From contig CANRBS010000007.1 of assembly GCA_947628895.1 (NCBI GenBank), positions 1-36,922 on the forward strand: a stretch of 36,922 nucleotides of DNA. Reading direction: 5' to 3'. The DNA comes from an uncultured Bacilli bacterium. GTDB lineage: Bacteria > Bacillota_I > Bacilli_A > RF39 > UBA660. Position 1 is the first letter of the stretch; each line of letters opens with the position of its first letter. The notes beneath the pieces are model-generated. The model did no database searches. It was given only the letters and a program-made list of their open reading frames with translations, and had not been told where the DNA came from. Position numbers and translations under genes: made by a program. Below, piece after piece: positions 22,600 through 29,248 of the stretch.

Positions 22600-23763
22600 C
22601 TATAATGAAAATAATACTTTTTCTGATTTATATTGTTTTGAAATTAACATTATTAATACAACAATATATATAATTGATGATACAAACATAATAATTAAAT
22701 AAGTAATATTTATATTTGATGAATAAATATCATTAAGTATCATACCTTGTGATATAACTGGTATAAATGTTAATATTAAATTTGTCTTAACACCAAACAT
22801 TGGTAAAAACATAGGAATCATAGAAATAAAATTTAATGATGCTAGTGAGCTATCAGCTTCTTTATAACTTTTAGCATTACTAGCAAGTGCAATTCCTATA
22901 CCTGATAAAATTAAAGCACTACATAATAAAATTACTAATGTTAATAATATTTTTCCAAATGTAATTGAGAATACTACATTTTCAAATAGTTCAGTAAAAT
23001 TCATTGTTACTATTTTTAAAGAAGCAATACATATTGCAAAACAAACAAAGCTACCAACTAATGATGTTAAAAATATAGCTAAATATTTACCAAATATAAT
23101 TTCTTCACTTTTAAGTGGAAAAGTAAGTAATGTTTCTAGTGTACCCCTTTCTTTTTCACCAGCAGTTAAATCACCTGTACAAATCATTACTATTGAGGCA
23201 AGAATTAAAATTATATAAGGTATTGAAATTTGAATTATAGAATTTGCATAATAATTACTATTAGTATTTTCTTCATTAATTTCATGTATTTCATAATTAA
23301 TAATATTATAAACATCTTCAGGTTCAATATCTTCACTTATTAAATAATTTTCTGATAAAAATCTATTGTAATTTTCTAAATAAGCTATTGCACTTTGACC
23401 AACAGTAGTACTAGACATATTAAGAGTATCTGCATATAAATCATACTTATTATCTGTTTTTAAAATATATAAATCTATTTCACCATTTTTATATGCTTCA
23501 TCTAACTCTTCTTTACTATTATACTTTTTAGTTTCAAAATTTAACTCTGATAAAATACTTTGCTCGTTCATATTTATGTCATAATTAACTCCCATAACAT
23601 TTGTATTATCATCACTCATCATACTATTAAATAAAAAAGTCATAATGAATACAAAGATTGGTGCTATAAATATAAGTCCAATCATTTTAGTTAAAGATTT
23701 TTTATCTCTTAATATCCCCCTAATTTCTTTTTTTAATATTAAAAATATATTTCTAAATTTCAT
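22600..23763 (-). CDS. ABC-2 type exporter permease (NatB-like)
   Basis: Membrane component of an ABC exporter, 387 residues. An N-terminal amphipathic start (FLILKKEIRGILRDKKSL) precedes the first membrane segment near 27-47, then an extracytoplasmic domain of about 120 residues, then about five membrane segments from residue 180 on. The cytoplasmic loop TAGEKERGTLETLLTFPLKS is the classic signature of NatB/ABC-2 permeases. The start overlaps the end of the ATPase gene by 11 bases. Na+ or drug efflux is known for relatives; the cargo cannot be read from sequence. Confidence 0.92.
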   Translation of the reverse strand: MKFRNIFLILKKEIRGILRDKKSLTKMIGLIFIAPIFVFIMTFLFNSMMSDDNTNVMGVNYDINMNEQSILSELNFETKKYNSKEELDEAYKNGEIDLYILKTDNKYDLYADTLNMSSTTVGQSAIAYLENYNRFLSENYLISEDIEPEDVYNIINYEIHEINEENTNSNYYANSIIQISIPYIILILASIVMICTGDLTAGEKERGTLETLLTFPLKSEEIIFGKYLAIFLTSLVGSFVCFAICIASLKIVTMNFTELFENVVFSITFGKILLTLVILLCSALILSGIGIALASNAKSYKEADSSLASLNFISMIPMFLPMFGVKTNLILTFIPVISQGMILNDIYSSNINITYLIIMFVSSIIYIVVLIMLISKQYKSEKVLFSL

Positions 23764-24511
23764 TTTCTACACCACCAATCAAACTCATAAATGCATCTCG
23801 CAAATTTGTTGTATTAGTATTCTTTTCTATTTCTTTTGCAGAACCTGTTGCTATGATTTCTCCATGATGTATTAAGATAACTCTATCACAAATATTTTCT
23901 GCTTCTTCCATATAATGTGTAGAATATAAAATACATTTTCCATTATTTTTTTCTTCTTTTACAAAATCTAATATTACTTGACTAGACATAATATCAAGTC
24001 CACTTGTTGGTTCATCAAAAATATAATATTTTGGACTATGTACAAGACATCTAGAAATGCTAACTCTTTGTGTTTGCCCTGTTGATAAATTTGATATTTT
24101 TTGTTCTCTAAAAGTTTCCATATTAAATTTTTTAACTATTTCTTCTATTCTTTTATTTAATACATCATCTGGAACATCATAAAATTCTCCACACATTCTT
24201 AATAACTCTACTGGTGAAATATCTTTATATAATTTAGTATTACCAGTTAAAAATGCTATTTTGTTTTTAATTTCTGTTTCATTTTTAGCATATGTAAGAC
24301 CATCTATTACAACTTCTCCACTAGTAGGTTGCATAATTCCTGCGATTATTCTTAATAGTGTAGTTTTACCAGCACCATTTGGCCCTAAAATTCCAACAAC
24401 TTCACCTTCTTTTGCGGTAAAAGTTATGCCATTATCAGCATAAAATTCAATTTTCTTTTTTTTAGAAATATTTTTAATAAATTTCTTTTTAACATCTTTT
24501 ACTTCTATCAT
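23753..24511 (-). CDS. ABC exporter ATP-binding protein (NatA-like)
   Basis: Nucleotide-binding subunit of 252 residues paired with the permease gene it overlaps. Walker A is GPNGAGKTT, the signature motif LSTGQTQRVSISR, Walker B YYIFDEPTSGLD, and the switch His lies in LYSTHYMEEAE. The signature has Gln in place of the common Gly-Gln order (STGQTQ instead of SGGQ), which is frequent in NatA-type proteins. AGGAAGGGAAG precedes the ATG. It is the first gene of a three-gene operon with the permease and M13 peptidase. Confidence 0.95.
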   Translation of the reverse strand: MIEVKDVKKKFIKNISKKKKIEFYADNGITFTAKEGEVVGILGPNGAGKTTLLRIIAGIMQPTSGEVVIDGLTYAKNETEIKNKIAFLTGNTKLYKDISPVELLRMCGEFYDVPDDVLNKRIEEIVKKFNMETFREQKISNLSTGQTQRVSISRCLVHSPKYYIFDEPTSGLDIMSSQVILDFVKEEKNNGKCILYSTHYMEEAENICDRVILIHHGEIIATGSAKEIEKNTNTTNLRDAFMSLIGGVENEI

Positions 24512-24624
24512 AAACTTCCCTTCCTACCTATTTTCTTATAAAATTATACTAAATTTTAAATTTTTAATAAGTTTATTCTTCTATAATTATATATATATAT
24601 AGAAAGTCAACAAAAAAAGATTAA

Positions 24625-26031
24625 TTAATCAAAAAAATCTTCCCATGGATCTTTTCTTTTTAATCTTTTTATTGCTTCTTTAATATCTATTTCATTTGGT
24701 TCTATTTTATCAAGTTCTCTATAACTAATTGGCATAGATACACTACATTTATCTCTTAATCTAATTGAATATGGACATACACTAGTAGAGCCCTTTGTAT
24801 TTCTTACCCAATCTATAAATATTTTATTTTTTCTTTTAGATTTTCTCATATTACTTGTATATTTATCTGGCCATTTTTCTTCCATTAAGTCGGCTATTTG
24901 CTTAGATGTTTCTCTAAATTTTTTCCAAGTCATTTTCTTTTTAATTGGTACAACTACATGAAAACCTTTACCACCACTTGTTTTTAAATATGATTTTAAT
25001 CCAAGTTTATCTAAAATACTTTTTAAATCTTTAACACCTTCTCTTAATTTATCAATATCTAATTTTTCATAAGGATCAAGATCAAATACCATTATATCTG
25101 GAGTATTTAATCTATTAACACTACTTCCCCAAGTATGAAACTCAAAACTATTCATTTGAACTTCACTAATTAATCCACTACTATTTTCAATATAGTAATA
25201 ATCTTCTTTTTTATTAGAATCATTTTTAATATTAATTTTTCCAATACCTTCATTTTGAGGATTTAAATGTTTCATAAAAAATTTTTCTTTTCCATTTGGA
25301 CATCTAATAGTACTAACTATTCTATTTTTAATAAGTGGTATCATTCTTTTAGATACTTTATGATAATACAAAGCTATATCTAATTTAGATATTTTTTCTT
25401 TTTTAAATATTAATTTATCAGGATGTGTTAATACTATATCTTCTACTACCGCGGATTTTACTGAAGTAATTTTATTTTTATTATTTTCATCTTTTATTAT
25501 TTCTTTCATAGTTCTATTAGTTCTAATACTAGTTTTAATTTTACTAATATCACTAAATTCATTATATTCATCTTTTTCTTTTATTAATAAATAATTATCA
25601 TCTTTAAAGTGAATTAGTGCCCATTTTCCTTTTAATCTTTTACCATATAATTTAAATTTAATAACTTTAAAATTAAAGTTTTTTGGAAATTTAGTTATTC
25701 CTTCATAATATCCTTCATCAAATAACATAACACACCCTGCTCCATATTCACCTTTTGGTATACATCCTTCAAAATTTCTATATGAAAGTGGATGATCTTC
25801 CACTTTAACAGCAAGCCTTTTATCTTTTGTATTATATGATGGACCTTTTGGTACAGCAAAACTTTTAAGTACACCATCAAATTCTAATCTAAAATCATAA
25901 TGATCTTTTCTAGCAATATGATGTTGTACTACAAATCTTAATTTTTTACTCCTTTTTTTATTTACTTTTCCACTTGGTTCATTTGTTTTATTAAAATCTC
26001 TTTTTGAATTATACTTTTTTAAATTACTCAT
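24625..26031 (-). CDS. LigD-like protein: 3'-phosphoesterase plus polymerase, no ligase domain
   Basis: A 468-residue protein carrying two of the three modules of bacterial NHEJ LigD. Residues about 30-150 are the phosphoesterase module; its HHIARKDHYDFRLE and VEDHPLSY supply His38, His44, Asp46, Arg48 and His80, equivalent to the known catalytic set. Residues about 205-460 are the LigD primase-polymerase module, with VFDLDP (Asp317, Asp319), SGGKGFHVV and FIDWVRN (Asp407) as metal and nucleotide-binding motifs. The ATP-dependent ligase domain is absent, and no ku gene lies in this window. Ends repaired by it must be sealed by another ligase, possibly LigA. The only usable ATG (26031) begins right after a terminator hairpin. 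Confidence 0.93.
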   Translation of the reverse strand: MSNLKKYNSKRDFNKTNEPSGKVNKKRSKKLRFVVQHHIARKDHYDFRLEFDGVLKSFAVPKGPSYNTKDKRLAVKVEDHPLSYRNFEGCIPKGEYGAGCVMLFDEGYYEGITKFPKNFNFKVIKFKLYGKRLKGKWALIHFKDDNYLLIKEKDEYNEFSDISKIKTSIRTNRTMKEIIKDENNKNKITSVKSAVVEDIVLTHPDKLIFKKEKISKLDIALYYHKVSKRMIPLIKNRIVSTIRCPNGKEKFFMKHLNPQNEGIGKINIKNDSNKKEDYYYIENSSGLISEVQMNSFEFHTWGSSVNRLNTPDIMVFDLDPYEKLDIDKLREGVKDLKSILDKLGLKSYLKTSGGKGFHVVVPIKKKMTWKKFRETSKQIADLMEEKWPDKYTSNMRKSKRKNKIFIDWVRNTKGSTSVCPYSIRLRDKCSVSMPISYRELDKIEPNEIDIKEAIKRLKRKDPWEDFFD

Positions 26032-26033
26032 AA

Positions 26034-26063
26034 AAAATCACTCTTTATTAGTATGAGTGATTT
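26034..26063 (-). terminator. Terminator after the XRE gene, abutting the LigD-like start
   Basis: AAATCACTC (minus strand, read from 26063) pairs over 9 bp with GAGTGATTT (26043-26035), followed by TTTTTT and then immediately the ATG of the next gene. The descending arm contains the only Shine-Dalgarno-like sequence (GAGTGA) for that ATG. Confidence 0.8.
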
Positions 26064-26074
26064 ACAATTTTTTA

Positions 26075-27145
26075 TTACAATTCTACTTTACTTATATATT
26101 TAGATAAATAATTATTTTCAAGTATTAATTTATTATCTTTAATATCAAAAATAGAAATATTTGGTATATTTATATCATTACTTTTCTTTATAATATTATC
26201 TCTATAATAAATTAGTTTACCATTTTTAATTTCATAAGTTCCATTACTTTCTTCTATATAATCAAATTTTAAATTTTTATTAACTTTTGCTACTCTTAAA
26301 ATAATTCTAAACTCATTACTTTCATTATTTGGAATTTTATCAAATAAATTAATAACTATTTTATTTATATCATTTTTAGTAGGATTTAATATATCTCCAT
26401 TAAGTGACATTAAATTTTCATTTATTCCTCTTATTCTTAAAAGTCCACCTAAATATTCTTGATACATTATCATTTTTTGTGTATTACAATAGTCTCCAAT
26501 AGATATTTGATAAGAAATACTACTATATAAAATATTATTTTTTACTTTATATTCTATTATTGAATAATCATTATCTTTATTATAATAATAAATTGTATCA
26601 TTACATACAGAATATTTTAATGTTTTTAAATATTTTTTTATTTCACTTTCTAAAGTATTTACATTCCTAAAATTTTTAAATGATATATTTCTTTCATTTA
26701 TTTTCATCATAAATGATAATTTAGGAACTCCAATATTTAACTTTTGATTTTCATAATCATAATTATATTTTATTGTTTTAATAGTATATCCAAAATAAAT
26801 ATTTTTAATAAGTAAAATTATTAGTATAAAAATCAATATACTAATAGGTATAATAATTTTAAATAACTTTCTTTTATGTTGTTTTTCTAATTTATTTTTT
26901 TCCTGTTCCAAAAGCACTTCAATATCTTTATCACTATTAATATTTTTATCTTGTAATATACTAGTTAATTTAACTTCAAAAATATTAGATAATTTATTTA
27001 ACATATCAATATCAGGTATACATACAGCATGCTCCCATTTACTAATTAATGTTCTATCTACATTTAATAGTTTTGCTAAATCTTCTTGACTCATATTTTT
27101 ATTTTTTCTTTGTTCACTTATAAATTTAGATATTTTACTAACCAT
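26075..27145 (-). CDS. Membrane-anchored XRE-family regulator, 356 aa
   Basis: An N-terminal Cro/C1-type helix-turn-helix (residues 5-60: FISEQRKNKNMSQEDLAKLL, NVDRTLISKWEHAVCIPDID) is followed by a charged linker, one membrane segment near 98-118 (KIIIPISILIFILIILLIKN) and about 235 residues that should lie outside the cell. The outer domain is beta-rich in appearance and not recognised. This layout fits a transmembrane DNA-binding sensor. GGAAG stands before the ATG. A 15-base palindrome lies upstream and could be an operator. Ligand and target genes are unknown; the adjacent LigD-like gene is the nearest candidate on the transcript. Confidence 0.85.
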   Translation of the reverse strand: MVSKISKFISEQRKNKNMSQEDLAKLLNVDRTLISKWEHAVCIPDIDMLNKLSNIFEVKLTSILQDKNINSDKDIEVLLEQEKNKLEKQHKRKLFKIIIPISILIFILIILLIKNIYFGYTIKTIKYNYDYENQKLNIGVPKLSFMMKINERNISFKNFRNVNTLESEIKKYLKTLKYSVCNDTIYYYNKDNDYSIIEYKVKNNILYSSISYQISIGDYCNTQKMIMYQEYLGGLLRIRGINENLMSLNGDILNPTKNDINKIVINLFDKIPNNESNEFRIILRVAKVNKNLKFDYIEESNGTYEIKNGKLIYYRDNIIKKSNDINIPNISIFDIKDNKLILENNYLSKYISKVEL

Positions 27146-27194
27146 AATATCACTTCCTAAAAATAATTATATTTTAATTATGATTAAATTGATA

Positions 27195-27209
27195 GTGAAT
27201 ATTTTTCAC
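27195..27209. promoter_or_regulatory. Possible operator upstream of the XRE gene
   Basis: GTGAA-5-TTCAC palindrome (15 bases) about 50 bases before the XRE gene start and 35 bases before the tRNA-His promoter. A site for autoregulation is a guess based on position and symmetry. Confidence 0.3.
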
Positions 27210-27242
27210 ATTAGGAAAACAAAACAAATTTTAAGGAAATAA

Positions 27243-27271
27243 TTGACTAAATCAATAATTTATGCTAATAT
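27243..27271 (+). promoter_or_regulatory. Promoter of tRNA-His
   Basis: TTGACT and TAATAT with 17 bases between them on the plus strand, about 20 bases before the tRNA. Confidence 0.8.
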
Positions 27272-27290
27272 TAATGACGGACTTTGAGAT

Positions 27291-27367
27291 GGCGAAATTG
27301 GTGAAGTGGTTAACACGGTGGATTGTGGTCCCATTATGCAAGGGTTCGATTCCCTTATTTCGCCCCA
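27291..27367 (+). tRNA. tRNA-His (anticodon GUG)
   Basis: Full cloverleaf with the extra 5' G (position -1) that opposes C73, as required for tRNA-His. Acceptor GCGAAAT pairs with ATTTCGC, T arm AAGGG with CCCTT, loop TTCGATT, and CCA is encoded. The anticodon loop is TTGTGGT. The anticodon stem GTGGA with CCCAT leaves an A·C pair next to the loop. It stands alone between its own promoter and terminator. Confidence 0.95.
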
Positions 27368-27379
27368 TATGTATAAACA

Positions 27380-27412
27380 AAAAGCTCATAATTCTATATT
27401 ATGGGCTTTTTT
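27380..27412 (+). terminator. Terminator after tRNA-His
   Basis: AAAAGCTCATAAT and ATTATGGGCTTTT form a 13-bp stem with one G·T pair, followed by T. Confidence 0.92.
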
Positions 27413-27573
27413 GGTATATAAAATAGTATTGGATTAGAATTTGCAGGATATTTAATATTTAAACTATTTATCATTTGTAAACATTTTTGTATAATCACCT
27501 CAATATTTCTATTGTCATTATATATCTAAACAAGGTATCAAATATTCTTTAAACTTTTATATATATATATATT
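27413..27573. other. Intergenic stretch between converging units
   Basis: About 160 bases between the tRNA-His terminator and the terminator of the exported-protein gene. AT-rich, with a TA-repeat tract near 27560-27572. No gene or convincing signal seen. Confidence 0.4.
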
Positions 27574-27601
27574 AAAAAAATAACAACTAATTTATAGTTG
27601 T
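27574..27601 (-). terminator. Terminator after the 240-aa exported protein
   Basis: ACAACTA and TAGTTGT stem followed by TTATTTTTTT on the minus strand. Confidence 0.82.
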
Positions 27602-27608
27602 CATTATT

Positions 27609-28331
27609 TTACATATTAGAATCTGTTAAATTTTTTTGTTTTTTATTTTTCTTCTTACTAATTACAACACCTATTAAAGCAACAAGTCCACCAGCAATTC
27701 CACCTATTAAAGCATGTACCAAAATACTATTACTTGAACTTTTTTCATATTCAGAATTATACTTAAAACTTATTGTATTAATAATATCTTTTACTTCTTC
27801 TTCATCAGCATTAGAAAGTGGTGTTGATTTTTGAGCTAATATTGAATAACCATATCCATTCATAACAGTATAATATTCATCAACATTAATTGAAGTAGCA
27901 GAATCATAATATTTAACATGAATATATTTATATTTACCAGATGAATAAATATCATAATTATCTGCTTTAAATTTATTTTTTATTTCTTCTCCAAACTCTT
28001 TCATTTCTCTAGTGCTATAAGTATGTAAATTATTAACATTATCTACTTTTTTAATTGCTACAAATAATTCTATCATATTTGTTTTATCATTTTCATTATA
28101 TTTAAGAGAATCCAAATAAATATCATTTGTAGTCATAAAATTATTTAAATAATCATAACTAACTCCAAGTTCATTAAGTTTTGGATTATTAATTATATTA
28201 TATCTTGTAAATACATACCAAGATGAATCATCCATAGAAATAGAAAGATCTTTTAGTGTATAAGACTTAGCAAATACTGAAAATGGTAAAAATAAAACCC
28301 CAATTAATAATAAATAAAAACATTTTTTCAT
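27609..28331 (-). CDS. Unknown exported protein with C-terminal membrane anchor, 240 aa
   Basis: Family not recognised. A signal peptide covers residues 1-22 (MKKCFYLLLIGVLFLPFSVF, AK). The outer domain of about 175 residues ends in DIINTISFKYN. A Ser-rich linker leads to a glycine-zipper membrane segment (LIGGIAGGLVALIGVVIS) and a Lys-rich tail (KKKNKKQKN) that acts as stop-transfer. The outer domain would therefore be displayed on the cell surface. It has its own promoter and terminator. The layout resembles the thioredoxin-fold protein at 18021-18593, but no active-site motif is visible here. Confidence 0.78.
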   Translation of the reverse strand: MKKCFYLLLIGVLFLPFSVFAKSYTLKDLSISMDDSSWYVFTRYNIINNPKLNELGVSYDYLNNFMTTNDIYLDSLKYNENDKTNMIELFVAIKKVDNVNNLHTYSTREMKEFGEEIKNKFKADNYDIYSSGKYKYIHVKYYDSATSINVDEYYTVMNGYGYSILAQKSTPLSNADEEEVKDIINTISFKYNSEYEKSSSNSILVHALIGGIAGGLVALIGVVISKKKNKKQKNLTDSNM

Positions 28332-28363
28332 AAAAATAAACTTCCTTCCTTACTTATAACTAC

Positions 28364-28392
28364 ATTATATTATAATTTAAAACATCACACAA
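28364..28392 (-). promoter_or_regulatory. Promoter of the 240-aa exported protein gene
   Basis: TTGTGT and TATAAT with 17 bases between them on the minus strand, about 33 bases before the ATG. Confidence 0.75.
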
Positions 28393-28405
28393 GTATTTTT
28401 ATAAT

Positions 28406-28430
28406 AAAAAGATATGTATTTCTACATACC
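28406..28430 (-). terminator. Terminator after the GNAT-like gene
   Basis: GGTATGTA and TACATATC with a GAAA tetraloop, then TTTTTA on the minus strand. The stem begins at the stop codon. Confidence 0.88.
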
Positions 28431-29122
28431 TATTTTTTATGCCTACTTAAAACCATTTGTGTTTTAAGTTTAGCAATTTCATAATCTTGAAGTTTATATT
28501 CAACTGGATTTACAATAGAATCTTGAAGAGGCAATATTATATGATCTAACATTATTAATCCTTTATAATCATGTCTAATTACATAATTATCTGATTTATA
28601 AATATTTGTATGTTTAAAATTAAATTCATGTTTTGGACTTTTAAATATTAATATTTTTGATAAATCTTCTTTATCAGTATTTTTACATAATGTGATAATA
28701 TCATCTCTTTTATCATACATTTTTTTATTTTTAACATCAAATCCATAAGTTTTTAACATATAAAGTAAGAATGGTTTTCTTTGTTTTTTATTTAATCCTA
28801 AAATATCAAAACCATTATTTAAGCATAAATCAATCCAAGAGGCTATTAAAAGAGAACCTATATTTAAATTTCTAAAGTCTTCTAAAACTTTAACTCCAAT
28901 AAAATCACTTGTTTTATTTTCATAATCTAAATAGAAATATATATAACCTTGTGGTACTAATTCTCCATTTATTCTAGAATATGCTCTTATATAGAATTTA
29001 GGTTTATTAGATCCATCATCTATAGCTTTTTTTATATAAAATTCATGATTATACTCTCCTGAGTAATAATCAGTACTATATAATACTTTTTTATCTTCTT
29101 CTAAAGTTCTAAAATCAAACAT
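28430..29122 (-). CDS. GNAT-like acetyltransferase, 230 aa
   Basis: Probable N-acetyltransferase fold. The stretch FIGVKVLEDFRNLNIGSLLI (residues 74-93) resembles GNAT motif A, in which R/Q-x-x-G-x-G/A binds the acetyl-CoA pyrophosphate; here the Gly positions are only partly kept (RNLNIGS). It is followed by a helix (ASWIDLCLNNGFDILGL) and a strand/helix pair ending in MLKTYGFD, typical of the GNAT C-terminal half. Residues beyond 150 are extra and unrecognised. Substrate is unknown. AAAGGGGG stands before the ATG. A single-gene unit with its own promoter and terminator. Confidence 0.65.
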   Translation of the reverse strand: MFDFRTLEEDKKVLYSTDYYSGEYNHEFYIKKAIDDGSNKPKFYIRAYSRINGELVPQGYIYFYLDYENKTSDFIGVKVLEDFRNLNIGSLLIASWIDLCLNNGFDILGLNKKQRKPFLLYMLKTYGFDVKNKKMYDKRDDIITLCKNTDKEDLSKILIFKSPKHEFNFKHTNIYKSDNYVIRHDYKGLIMLDHIILPLQDSIVNPVEYKLQDYEIAKLKTQMVLSRHKK

Positions 29123-29173
29123 ATTTTAACCCCCTTTAAAAACAAATATGTATCTACTCTAAAAAGCTTTTAA

Positions 29174-29202
29174 ATTATACCATAAAATCACTAAAAAGTC
29201 AA
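29174..29202 (-). promoter_or_regulatory. Promoter of the GNAT-like gene
   Basis: TTGACT and TATAAT with 17 bases between them on the minus strand. Confidence 0.88.
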
Positions 29203-29211
29203 ACAAATGGC

Positions 29212-29240
29212 TAAAATAAAATAGTTAAATTAATTAACTA
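29212..29240 (-). terminator. Terminator after the glycosyltransferase fusion gene
   Basis: TAGTTAA and TTAACTA form a 7-bp stem followed by TTTTATTTT on the minus strand. Confidence 0.7.
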
Positions 29241-29248
29241 CTTTATAT

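Noticed and set aside
24585-24602. TA-repeat tract and GATTAATTAATC palindrome near 24617 as a terminator for the LigD-like gene
   Set aside because: The palindrome leaves only a 4-bp stem once a loop is allowed. It may still terminate through the flanking T run, but the support is too weak to list.
27291-27367. tRNA-His as an integration site of a genomic island
   Set aside because: No integrase lies next to it, no partial tRNA copy is seen in the window, and the tRNA has an ordinary promoter and terminator.
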